Shown piece after piece: positions 6,776 through 13,161 of a stretch of 18,164 bases of DNA. Below the pieces are notes generated by a model. It was not told the origin of the DNA and made no database searches. It saw nothing but the letters and a program-made list of their open reading frames with translations. Origin of the DNA: an uncultured Asticcacaulis sp. (lineage in GTDB: Bacteria; Pseudomonadota; Alphaproteobacteria; Caulobacterales; Caulobacteraceae); the NCBI GenBank assembly GCA_946482045.1, contig CAMLPZ010000052.1, forward strand, positions 1 to 18,164. Reading direction: 5' to 3'. Every line of letters begins with the position of its first letter. Within the stretch, counting starts at the first letter, position 1. Position numbers and translations under genes: made by a program.

Positions 6776-9550
6776 TTAGTAATCGTCCGACTGGAAGGCC
6801 TGCAACTGCCGCGTCAGGCGTTCACCGCGCTTGCCGGCGGCCAGGGCCGCTTCGGACAGCTTCTTGATCTGCTCGTTTTCGGCATGGCGGCTCATGACGT
6901 CGAGTGCACCGTTGATGACCCCCAGCATCTGGGCGAAGTCCTGGGCAACGTCGCCGGTCAGGCGGCCGACCGTTTCGAAGCGGCGGGCGTTTGAAAGTGC
7001 CGTCGACAATTGCTCGACCCGCGCCTGCGCTTCGTTCTGCTGGGCACTGGCTTGGGCAAGGCTGTTCTGCAGCTCGGTCTGTTGCGTCAGCGACTGGGCA
7101 AGGTTGGCCTGAAGCTCCGCTTGCTGTGCCAGCGATTGGTTCAGGCTGGTTTGCAGTTCATCGAGACGTCGGGTCAGGGCATCGATATCGACGGCGGGCG
7201 GCGGGGGCACGGCGGCCAGCTTCGCCTGCACGTCCTCATAGGCGGCGTGCCACTTGCGCGTTTCGAACTCCGCGGTGGCGACCTTTTCTTCCCATTCGCG
7301 TGTATCGGGCTTGGGCGGTGGCGCCGAGGCGATGGCATCAAGCTTAGCCGCCAGGGCTTCACTCTGAGCCCTTGCCTGTTCAAGTTCTTCGCTAAGACGT
7401 TCGATCTGGCTGTCGCGCTCGTCCTTCATTTCGACCAGCTTGGGCGCCAGCAGAATGTCGGACAACTGCACTTGAAGCTCGTTGCGCGCCGCGTCCGTGT
7501 CCTTCAACTGTGCTTCCAACGCGGCAATCCGTGCGTCAAAAGCCGATGTATCGGCAACCGGTGCCGGACGCGCTTCGAGCGCCGCGATCTGCTGTTGCAA
7601 CGTACCGTGATAGATTGTGGTATCTGCCAGTTCAGCCTGCAGATTTTCGACCCTGGCTTTCAGCAGGGCGTTTTCCTCGATCACAGCCGGATCAGGTTCA
7701 CGGACGATGACGGGTTCCGGCGCTTCGGGTTCCGGGCGGCTTTTCAGGAGGGCGATCTCGTCACGCAATCCGCCATAATAGGTGGTCACGTCGTTCAGTT
7801 CGGCGCGCAGGGTTTCCAGCTTGGCCTTCAGCGCGGCATTTTCCTCGACTATGGCCGGATCGGCTTCTCGCACGACAACCGGTTCCGGCGCTTCGGGTTC
7901 CGGGCGTGTTTTCAGCGCCTCGATCTCCTGCTGAAGCGTACCCTGGTAGGTGGCCGCATCGGCGAGTTCGGCCTCGAGGTTTTCGAGCCTCGCCTTTAAC
8001 GCAGCGTTTTCTTCGGCGATAGCCGGATCGGCCTGAGTTACAGGCATGGGCGCATCCGACCAGCCGTAGACGCCGGGCTGTTCAGAAACAGCGGCTTCCA
8101 GTTTCGCTTCATATTCCTTACGGGCAGTTTCCAGTGCTTCCTTACGGGCAGCTTCGACGTCGGCGACGGTCAGGCCGGTTACCGGCTGGATGACGACTTC
8201 GGATGGCTGAGCAGCTTTGAGGGCGGTCGAGTCGAACGCCACGCCGTATATCTGGCGTTCACCGGTGTCCGTGGTTTCGGCCTGACCGCGCATGGTGATC
8301 CAGCGTTCCTGGTCCTTGTCGACCACGCGGATATCGAGGTTCAGGGCGTCGCTCTTGCCACTCAGCAGGTCGGCGAAGGCGGTGTCGGCGCGCGACTGGT
8401 CGTTGTCGGAAATCAGGGTTGGACCGCCGGCATATTCGCGGCCGATCAGCCGTCGCATGCCTTCGTCCTCGACAATGGTCTCCGCTTCAGGATCGTACTG
8501 CCAGACCCCGATGCCCAATGACGCCAGGGCGACCTCGGCATTGCGCAGGTCTTCCAGTTCCTGGGCGTCGTCGTCGGTGAGTTCCGAGGCTGGCTTGAAG
8601 GCCATGGGTGTCTCCTCTGCGGCCGGAGCCGGCGCTTCAGGCGCTGGCAGGGCCATGACCGTAATGCCGTGTTCGCCGCCTTCGTGGGTGTGCACGGCCC
8701 AGGCGCTGACGATCATGGCGCGTTCACCCTCCGCGCCTTTTAGCGTCAGCGGGATCGTTTTTTCATTGTGCGGCGATGTCTGGTCCTGGGCATCGCCGAG
8801 ATAGTTGATGGCGTTCTGGAAATCGGCGTCGCTGACGAAGATATGCGTCCAGGTCTTGCCCAGCACGTCCTCGCGTCTGAGGTCGAAGGCGTCGAGCGCG
8901 GCATTGTTGACGTCGACGATCTGGCCCTTGGCGTCCAGGCCCCAGAAGGGCAGGGCGGCGGCGGTGAACCAGTGGCCGCGCCACAGGCCGGTCAGGTCGT
9001 CCACGCCTTCGCCGGCATTGCTTTCCAGTTCGACCATGGCGGAAGTCGAGCCGATGACCTCGCCATTACCGTTCATGATCGGCATGGAGGTGACGCTGAC
9101 GAGGATCTTTTCGTGGCTGCCGTGGTTGACGATCAGGTGCTGGAAACCCTTTACCGTCTGGCCGCGCAGGGTGCGCGCGATCGGCAGCATGTCGGCGGGG
9201 ACAACACGGCCATCAGGAAATGTGATGCCCCAGGTCGCCGAATGGAAGCGCAGGCCGATCAGCTCATTGTCCTTGCGGCCCAAGAGTGTGTGGGCGGCGC
9301 GGTTGGCAAAGGTGAACTTGCCCGACGCATCGGTTTCGACCAGGGCCACGGGGACGGCGTTCAGCACGTTGAACATCCGTCGCTCCAGGGTGTCGATCTT
9401 GCGCTCAGCCTTGAACAGGAGGTCCTGGAACTGGCGGACCTGCATGGACTTCATGGCCGCCAGCACGCCGGCGCCAATCGACAGGGCCAGAAGCACCGCG
9501 GCGACGATGCCAAGGACCAAAATCAGATCTTGCTCGCTCGTCAACAACAT
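6776..9550 (-). CDS. Membrane-anchored multi-PAS coiled-coil protein with degenerate histidine-kinase helix
   Basis: 924 residues. One transmembrane helix lies at about 8-32. PAS-like domains follow at about 55-175 (ALVETDASGKFTFANRAAHTLLG), 195-300 (FWGLDAKGQIVDVNNAALDAFD) and 335-445 (more divergent). Residues 460-850 are mostly coiled coil, including three 56-residue repeats (507-674) and three Gln-rich 14-residue repeats (803-844). The C-terminus (about 855-920) reads FETVGRLTGDVAQDF...LTRQLQAF, plainly related to the dimerisation helix of HisKA-type kinases (VGQLTGGxAHDF). The phospho-acceptor His is Gln870, and the protein stops where the ATPase domain should begin. It should therefore not autophosphorylate; a scaffold or pseudo-kinase role is inferred. 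The start ATG at 9550 has an AAGGG 13 bases upstream, a long spacing. The stop is 37 bp from the large palindrome. Confidence 0.85.
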   Translation of the reverse strand: MLLTSEQDLILVLGIVAAVLLALSIGAGVLAAMKSMQVRQFQDLLFKAERKIDTLERRMFNVLNAVPVALVETDASGKFTFANRAAHTLLGRKDNELIGLRFHSATWGITFPDGRVVPADMLPIARTLRGQTVKGFQHLIVNHGSHEKILVSVTSMPIMNGNGEVIGSTSAMVELESNAGEGVDDLTGLWRGHWFTAAALPFWGLDAKGQIVDVNNAALDAFDLRREDVLGKTWTHIFVSDADFQNAINYLGDAQDQTSPHNEKTIPLTLKGAEGERAMIVSAWAVHTHEGGEHGITVMALPAPEAPAPAAEETPMAFKPASELTDDDAQELEDLRNAEVALASLGIGVWQYDPEAETIVEDEGMRRLIGREYAGGPTLISDNDQSRADTAFADLLSGKSDALNLDIRVVDKDQERWITMRGQAETTDTGERQIYGVAFDSTALKAAQPSEVVIQPVTGLTVADVEAARKEALETARKEYEAKLEAAVSEQPGVYGWSDAPMPVTQADPAIAEENAALKARLENLEAELADAATYQGTLQQEIEALKTRPEPEAPEPVVVREADPAIVEENAALKAKLETLRAELNDVTTYYGGLRDEIALLKSRPEPEAPEPVIVREPDPAVIEENALLKARVENLQAELADTTIYHGTLQQQIAALEARPAPVADTSAFDARIAALEAQLKDTDAARNELQVQLSDILLAPKLVEMKDERDSQIERLSEELEQARAQSEALAAKLDAIASAPPPKPDTREWEEKVATAEFETRKWHAAYEDVQAKLAAVPPPPAVDIDALTRRLDELQTSLNQSLAQQAELQANLAQSLTQQTELQNSLAQASAQQNEAQARVEQLSTALSNARRFETVGRLTGDVAQDFAQMLGVINGALDVMSRHAENEQIKKLSEAALAAGKRGERLTRQLQAFQSDDY
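7019..7144 (-). repeat. Three 14-residue (two-heptad) Gln-rich coding repeats
   Basis: Within the PAS/coiled-coil gene, residues 803-816, 817-830 and 831-844 read LNQSLAQQAELQAN, LAQSLTQQTELQNS and LAQASAQQNEAQAR. The 14-residue (42-bp) period equals two heptads, with Leu at matching places, as in a regular coiled coil. The repeats sit directly before the degenerate kinase dimerisation helix and could act as a continuous signalling stalk into it. Confidence 0.8.
7529..8032 (-). repeat. Three tandem 168-bp coding repeats (56 residues each)
   Basis: Residues 507-562, 563-618 and 619-674 of the PAS/coiled-coil protein are diverged copies of one module. Each opens with DPA followed by IAEENAALKARLENLEAEL or close variants, then a Tyr-containing turn (TYQGTLQQEI, TYYGGLRDEI, IYHGTLQQQI). 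The first two copies end in a Pro/Glu hinge (RPEPEAPEPVVVRE), and the third diverges there. DNA copies are at about 7865-8032, 7697-7864 and 7529-7696. This points to in-frame tandem duplication of a coiled-coil segment plus hinge. Confidence 0.88.
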
Positions 9551-9889
9551 ACGCGCTTATTAACCCTTGCCTTAGCCGGTCTTCGCCTGACGGAGTGCCG
9601 CTGATGCAATTCGCGACACTTTTCGCCCTGTGGACGGTTTCTAGCAAAAACCGTACCTGAAGAGAGTTGCAAGGTAATTATCTTACATCACAAATGTTTA
9701 AGCGCGATTAGGCTGAGAGCTGAAGCTGTCGCTATCCGGCGGGCACTGTGGCTTTCGCCTCGGCGCGAACCATGGCCAGCCACACGAGGGCGTCGACCAC
9801 TTGGCCGGATCGCGAGCGCTATCGCACAAGCGAAGCGGAAGTCCGGGGAAAAGGCCCACTGCGGTTATCAGGACCGCAGTGGGGGCGGT
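9551..9889. other. 339-bp stretch without a convincing gene
   Basis: It lies upstream of the PAS protein start and downstream of the four-segment membrane protein stop, both on the minus strand. It holds an A/T-richer part (9655-9720), a likely place for the promoter of the PAS gene. It also holds a 7-bp inverted repeat, ACGGTTT/AAACCGT, at 9634-9640 and 9648-9654, and the terminator hairpin listed separately. The part at 9740-9850 is GC-rich with short inverted repeats (for example TCGC/GCGA pairs), but no frame shows a protein with start, ribosome site and sensible composition. I could not identify an RNA gene in it. Confidence 0.6.
9855..9883 (-). terminator. Hairpin terminator after the four-segment membrane protein gene
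   Basis: A perfect 10-bp stem, CCCACTGCGG (9855-9864) with CCGCAGTGGG (9874-9883), closes a 9-base loop. On the minus strand it begins six bases after the TAA of the membrane protein gene and is followed by CCTTTTCCCC. The stem is strong but the T-run is only four bases, so a Rho-independent terminator is likely though not certain. Confidence 0.7.
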
Positions 9890-10705
9890 TTAATGCTTGT
9901 CGCGCAGCCGGCCTCCGAGCGCCGCGGCGACGCTGGCGATAAAGGCGCCGACCAACAAGGACAAGCAGAGGCCAAAGTGCAGCGCGACCATGGCTTCGCG
10001 TGCCTTTTCCGCGGTCTCCGCCGCCTTTTTCTTCGCGGCTTCGGCGTTGCCGATGGCGGCGTTGACGCGCGCCTCGGCTTCGGGTTGCGCGACACCGGTG
10101 CGCGCCATCACCTGACGCACCAGGTAGGCTCGGTCAGCGGGGGTAACAGTACCTTCGGTCATGCCTTGGGCAATGATCCGGCCGGCTTCGGCGCTGGCGT
10201 CGGTCGATGGCGTCGTGGCACCCCGGAACAGACTTTCGGCATTATAGGCCAGCCGGTTGTTTTCGGCGGCACCGGCGGCGATGTTGGACGCCGTCTGCAG
10301 CACCGAACCGGCGGCGGAGATGTATAGAAACGCCATGAACAGCGAGGCGATCGCCCAAGACAGGAAACCGTGCGCCGTGTCGCGGAAGAAGACTTCATCG
10401 CTATGCAGGTCAGCCCATTTGACGCGCATCCGCCCGGCCAGATAGCCGCCGACGCCTGACGACAGCCATTGCATGACGACAAGCCAGATCGCCAGGCCGG
10501 CGCCGACTTCGAGGGCGTCCTCGGCATTGGCGGTGAAGACCGAGAAAGAGGCAAAGCCAAGCGCCGAGCCAAGCGGGATGAGAATAAGCGTGGTAGCGGC
10601 GGCCGCGGCGGCGCCGCCCAGTATGGCGGCCCAGTGAATACCGGATTGGCTGGATTCGATATTCGGCCGGTCATGCCGGCCGATGGATTCGGAAGGGGTG
10701 TCCAT
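9890..10705 (-). CDS. Four-segment membrane protein of unknown function (PhnA-like annotation group)
   Basis: 271 residues with hydrophobic segments at about 24-50, 65-90, 112-138 and 240-263. Between the third and fourth lies a long polar, Ala-rich helical stretch (about 150-238) with many Lys/Glu near its end. The opening GIHWAAILGGAAAAAATTLILIPLGSALGF and the block SSGVGGYLAGRMR match a family common in Alphaproteobacteria that is often labelled hypothetical or 'PhnA-like'. That label is not evidence for phosphonate metabolism. The ATG at 10705 has AAGGGG nine bases upstream. It sits 12 bp after the stop of a 24-residue membrane peptide, clearly the same operon, and ends at a hairpin terminator. 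Function is unknown; an envelope role is only a guess. Confidence 0.78.
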   Translation of the reverse strand: MDTPSESIGRHDRPNIESSQSGIHWAAILGGAAAAAATTLILIPLGSALGFASFSVFTANAEDALEVGAGLAIWLVVMQWLSSGVGGYLAGRMRVKWADLHSDEVFFRDTAHGFLSWAIASLFMAFLYISAAGSVLQTASNIAAGAAENNRLAYNAESLFRGATTPSTDASAEAGRIIAQGMTEGTVTPADRAYLVRQVMARTGVAQPEAEARVNAAIGNAEAAKKKAAETAEKAREAMVALHFGLCLSLLVGAFIASVAAALGGRLRDKH

Positions 10706-10717
10706 GTCCGTGCCCCT

Positions 10718-10792
10718 TTAGAAGATCAGGTAGAGCAGGATGATGATGGGAATTGGCACCCCCAGAAGCCAAAGCAGAATACCCTTACCCAT
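10718..10792 (-). CDS. 24-residue hydrophobic small membrane protein
   Basis: A very short gene encoding MGKGILLWLLGVPIPIIILL followed by YLIF and TAA. After a tiny basic start it is one transmembrane-like helix broken by a VPIP motif. Translation is well supported by an excellent Shine-Dalgarno sequence, AAGGAGG (with GGAGG complementary to 10798-10802), five bases before the ATG. It precedes the four-segment membrane protein gene by 12 bp, so the two are probably made together and may interact in the inner membrane. Similar tiny GxGILLWLLGxPIPIIILL proteins occur in other Proteobacteria, from memory. The function is not known to me. Confidence 0.82.
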   Translation of the reverse strand: MGKGILLWLLGVPIPIIILLYLIF

Positions 10793-10928
10793 GACGTCCT
10801 CCTTGTTTTGATTGTCGAGGAGGCAAGGGCTAGGATGTTCGCCGTTTTCTTGAAATATGCCGTACGCGGCGGAAATATAATGACCCGGTAAGATGAGGTT
10901 GCGCGTCCTGAAACCTCAGCGTAGGTTC

Positions 10929-10953
10929 GCTCCAAATATCAGACAATTGGAGC
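10929..10953. promoter_or_regulatory. Inverted repeat upstream of the TIM-barrel gene
   Basis: GCTCCAA (10929-10935) and TTGGAGC (10947-10953) form a perfect 7-bp inverted repeat with an 11-base centre. It ends 18 bases before the start codon of the exported TIM-barrel protein. It could be an operator for a dimeric regulator or a leader hairpin just ahead of the Shine-Dalgarno sequence. No regulator gene is adjacent, so the role is unproven. Confidence 0.4.
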
Positions 10954-10971
10954 TAATAGATGGAGGGACAC

Positions 10972-11877
10972 ATGGATAAGGGACAATTGACACGCAGGTC
11001 GGCCATGCTGGCGGGTGGTGTCGCGATGGCGGCTGCGACGGCAGCCCAGGCGGCCAAACCGGCCAAGCCGGCCAAGGTTGATGCCAAGGCGGCCCTTGCG
11101 CCCTACGCCTGCAATATCGACATGTGGTTCCGCTCGACGCCCTTCATCGAACGTTTCGCCCTGGCGGCGAAATACGGTTTCACAACGGTCGAGTTCTGGC
11201 CGGCACGGCGCGACGGCGGTGTCGATGCCCAGGCGATCCGCGCGGAACTGGACAAGCACGGCCTGAAGGTCTCGCAGTTCGCTCCGGCGGCGCCGGCCTT
11301 TACCAGCCCGGCCAAGTACGGCGAGCTGGACGCCATGATCAAGGACGCCATCGCCGACGCCAAGGTGATGGGGTGTTCCCAGATCACCCTGGTGGGCCAC
11401 TATAATACCGAGGGCATGTCGCGCGAAGACATGCTGGTCAGCTATACAGTCGGTCTGATGCGCATCGCGCCGATGCTGGAAGACGCCGGTCTGATGGCTT
11501 TGGTCGAGCCGTTCAACCACGTCAACCACCTGAACTTCCTGCTCAACGGCTCGCGGCCCACTGTGGCCATGTGCCGGGCGGTCAATTCGCCGATGGTCAA
11601 GATTCAATGGGACTTCTTCCACATGCAGCATGAGGAAGGCGACCTGATCAACAAGTTCAAGGCGGGCATCGACCAGGTGGGCTATGTCCAGCTTGGCGAC
11701 GTGCCGGGCCGTAACCAGCCCGGTACGGGCGAGGTCAACCACGTCAACCTGCTGAAGGGCATTCGCGCGGCGGGCTACAAGGGGGTCCTGGGCCTGGAAT
11801 ATAATCCGCTCAACGACGACTATGAAAAGGCCACGCGCGACGCCGTCGAGTTGTCGCAAGCTGCCGGTCTGGTTTAG
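10972..11877 (+). CDS. Tat-exported sugar isomerase/epimerase-like TIM barrel (hydroxypyruvate isomerase-like)
   Basis: 301 residues. The N-terminus LTRRSAMLAGGVAMAAATAAQA is a twin-arginine signal (Arg8-Arg9) with cleavage likely after AQA near residue 27, so the enzyme should act in the periplasm. The rest is a xylose-isomerase-like TIM barrel (AP endonuclease 2 superfamily). Metal ligands fitting the hydroxypyruvate isomerase type are Glu179 (LVEPFN), Asp214 (WDFFHMQ), Gln240 (YVQLGD) and Glu276 (GLEYNP). The loop VPGRNQPGTGEVN is also typical of that group. It probably isomerises a small hydroxy-aldehyde or sugar acid; the substrate is unknown. GGAGGG lies just before the ATG at 10972, so the upstream in-frame ATG at 10960 is part of the ribosome site, not the start. 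No sugar transporter or dehydrogenase lies next to it. Confidence 0.86.
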   Translation: MDKGQLTRRSAMLAGGVAMAAATAAQAAKPAKPAKVDAKAALAPYACNIDMWFRSTPFIERFALAAKYGFTTVEFWPARRDGGVDAQAIRAELDKHGLKVSQFAPAAPAFTSPAKYGELDAMIKDAIADAKVMGCSQITLVGHYNTEGMSREDMLVSYTVGLMRIAPMLEDAGLMALVEPFNHVNHLNFLLNGSRPTVAMCRAVNSPMVKIQWDFFHMQHEEGDLINKFKAGIDQVGYVQLGDVPGRNQPGTGEVNHVNLLKGIRAAGYKGVLGLEYNPLNDDYEKATRDAVELSQAAGLV

Positions 11878-11926
11878 GCGCTTTTGCTTTTTCGGCCGGT
11901 CAACCGGAGCGAAACCTTAGCTCATC

Positions 11927-11957
11927 ACTCCTATCGTTCATCGCGAACGATAGGAGT
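11927..11957 (+). promoter_or_regulatory. 13-bp hairpin containing the next gene's Shine-Dalgarno sequence; possible terminator
   Basis: ACTCCTATCGTTC (11927-11939) pairs perfectly with GAACGATAGGAGT (11945-11957) around a 5-base loop. The stem is followed by three further T residues, so it could terminate the TIM-barrel transcript. The 3' arm contains AGGAG (11952-11956), seven bases before the ATG at 11964, an ideal Shine-Dalgarno placement. When folded, the ribosome site is fully paired. It may thus control translation of the small downstream protein, for example by temperature or by a trans-acting factor. Confidence 0.75.
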
Positions 11958-11963
11958 TTTGCT

Positions 11964-12206
11964 ATGACGATCAAGGACAATCCGCGACAGAAAGAAGTGG
12001 TCAACCGCGTCCAGGGCGTTGTCGACGATGCCGATAAGGGCGGCGATACGCTGACGCGTCAGCCCGAGCCGGCGCGGCATGACAATCGCGTCTTGAAACA
12101 GGAGAACCTGCCCGCCGACGCGGTTCTGGAAGCCGATAACGGCACGTCCGACTACAATGAAGAAAAGCGCCACGATTTGACCAGCAACGGTCCAAGGATC
12201 GGTTAG
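11964..12206 (+). CDS. Small hydrophilic protein of unknown function
   Basis: 80 residues, strongly polar and probably disordered: rich in Asp, Glu, Asn, Lys and Arg, with almost no hydrophobic core (for example DDADKGGDTLTRQPEPARHDNRVLKQ and EADNGTSDYNEEKRHDL). There is no signal peptide, membrane segment or Cys. The start is fixed by AGGAG seven bases before the ATG. That Shine-Dalgarno sequence lies in the 3' arm of a 13-bp hairpin, so translation is probably conditional. A second mini-ORF follows nine bases after its stop, with its own AGGAGG. Highly hydrophilic proteins of this kind in Alphaproteobacteria are often stress-induced, but that is only a guess here. I do not recognise the family. 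Confidence 0.72.
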   Translation: MTIKDNPRQKEVVNRVQGVVDDADKGGDTLTRQPEPARHDNRVLKQENLPADAVLEADNGTSDYNEEKRHDLTSNGPRIG

Positions 12207-12215
12207 GAGGCATCG

Positions 12216-12352
12216 ATGAACAAGACCGACAAAGCCAATCGCACCGGCCATCCGGCGCCATGCCCGATCCCGATCAGCGCATCCTGGAAAAGAAACCGGA
12301 CGAACAGACGCACAGCCGCCTGGTCGAAAAGGCTGAAAAAGAAGAAAAATAA
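12216..12352 (+). pseudogene. Mini-ORF, apparently split by a frameshift
   Basis: AGGAGG at 12205-12210 lies five bases before ATG 12216, so initiation is likely. The first frame reads MNKTDKANRTGHPAP and then turns into implausible sequence that runs on through the tRNA. At about 12258-12262 the minus-one frame continues as MPDPDQRILEKKPDEQTHSR, then LVEKAEKEEK, ending at TAA 12350-12352. That frame is acidic/basic and hydrophilic, like the preceding gene. A single 1-base change would join the two parts into a protein of about 45 residues. Either it is a real disruption, a sequencing error, or the second part is its own gene starting at ATG 12260 (30 residues). No classical slippery heptamer is visible. 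Confidence 0.5.
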
Positions 12353-12363
12353 AGGAAGGAGAT

Positions 12364-12438
<75 letters not shown>

Positions 12439-12509
12439 TCATTAATCCTGAGGCCTCAGAGGCCTTTCGGAGCAGTCATCCGTTGGAGATGTCTGCCGGA
12501 GAGGGGCGC

Positions 12510-12539
12510 CTTATAGACGGAAGCCTGAAATCATTGCAA
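12510..12539 (-). promoter_or_regulatory. Sigma-70-type promoter for tRNA-Gly
   Basis: Reading the minus strand, TTGCAA (12539-12534) and TATAAG (12515-12510) are separated by 18 bases. A GC-rich discriminator, GCGCCCC, follows, a feature common in stringently controlled stable-RNA promoters. The predicted start is about 65 bases upstream of the mature tRNA, so a 5' leader is removed by RNase P. The leader contains the palindrome CTGAGGCCTCAG (12448-12459). The assignment rests on consensus matching. Confidence 0.6.
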
Positions 12540-12575
12540 GGGCCTAAATCACGAATCCTGTGAAAAAGTTTTCGG

Positions 12576-12881
12576 TCACCGTGACAGCAGTTTTTCCGTG
12601 ATGCGCCGATTGCCATGCACAATGCGCAGAATGGTCACTAAGTCCATTGAAGCGTCGTGCTCATAGATGACAATGAAGGGCGACACGATACCGATCCGGA
12701 CCCGTGACCCAAGAGCAGGGCGTGGCGCACCGCTGTCAGGAAACTCTGACAGCTGATTGTACAGGTGCTCCAGTAGTCCGATATACTTTACCGCGGTCCG
12801 CTTGCCGGCTTCGGCCGCCAGGTACGAAATAATGTCGGCGGTGTCGTTGTCCGCTTCAGGGGAAACCTGGACGGTTGGCAT
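12576..12881 (-). CDS. ParE/RelE-superfamily toxin
   Basis: A 101-residue basic protein with the ParE layout. The N-terminus VQVSPEADNDTADIISYLAAEAG (residues 4-26) gives the first strand and helices. FPDSGAPRPALGSRVRIGIVSPFIVIYEHD (47-76) and the closing VTILRIVHGNRR (82-93) form the sheet that ends most ParE proteins. ParE toxins usually poison DNA gyrase, while RelE relatives cleave mRNA; the ParE-type SPxA start and lack of a RelE catalytic triad favour the first. It starts one base inside the antitoxin stop (TAATG at 12883-12879), the normal coupled antitoxin-first order. It lies just upstream of the tRNA-Gly promoter. Length and motifs look intact, so it is probably functional. Confidence 0.86.
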   Translation of the reverse strand: MPTVQVSPEADNDTADIISYLAAEAGKRTAVKYIGLLEHLYNQLSEFPDSGAPRPALGSRVRIGIVSPFIVIYEHDASMDLVTILRIVHGNRRITEKLLSR

Positions 12882-13126
12882 TAGTCGCCAAGCGCAGCCA
12901 AACGGGCGGCGTTGCGGGCTTTGTGCGCTTCAAGCGTCAGTGCTTCGCCGCGAGCCACGCTTGAACGCGCCTGTTCGACGTATTGAAGTGCCCAGGACAG
13001 GTTGTCGTTTTCCGCTGACATGCGTTCGGAAATGAGCTGGCTTAAAGCCTCGTCCTCAGATGCGAACTCACCGCTTGCGATGCGCGCATCCAGCCAGGTC
13101 TGTTGTTCATGCGTAAGTTTGCTCAT
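12881..13126 (-). CDS. ParD-like antitoxin
   Basis: An 81-residue protein that precedes the ParE-type toxin with a one-base TAATG overlap. Residues 1-36 (SKLTHEQQTWLDARIASGEFASEDEALSQLISERM) match the ParD/CC2985-type pattern, with the SGEFASEDEAL block of the ribbon-helix-helix region. The C-terminal half, rich in Ala, Arg and Glu (EQARSSVARGEALTLEAHKARNAARL), is the expected flexible toxin-binding tail. It should neutralise the toxin and repress its own promoter. The ATG at 13126 is preferred over a TTG at 13153. No strong Shine-Dalgarno sequence is seen, and only 35 bp separate it from the dehydrogenase gene upstream. An own promoter must therefore be compact or overlap that gene. Confidence 0.84.
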   Translation of the reverse strand: MSKLTHEQQTWLDARIASGEFASEDEALSQLISERMSAENDNLSWALQYVEQARSSVARGEALTLEAHKARNAARLAALGD

Positions 13127-13161
13127 GGCCAGAGCATAACGCAGGACTGGCAAAAAGCCAA

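Noticed and set aside
6589..6867. Plus-strand ORF across the palindrome
   Set aside because: It runs through the palindrome and into the antisense of the PAS gene; no ribosome site and no sensible protein.
9560..9575. Possible CtrA box upstream of the PAS gene (TTAA-N7-CTTA)
   Set aside because: Only the first half-site matches; the second half matches two of four bases, too weak to call.
9740..9850. Minus-strand peptide-like reading (VVDALVWLAMVRAEAKATVPAG) suggesting a gene remnant
   Set aside because: Short, without start or ribosome site, and no convincing family match; could be chance in GC-rich sequence.
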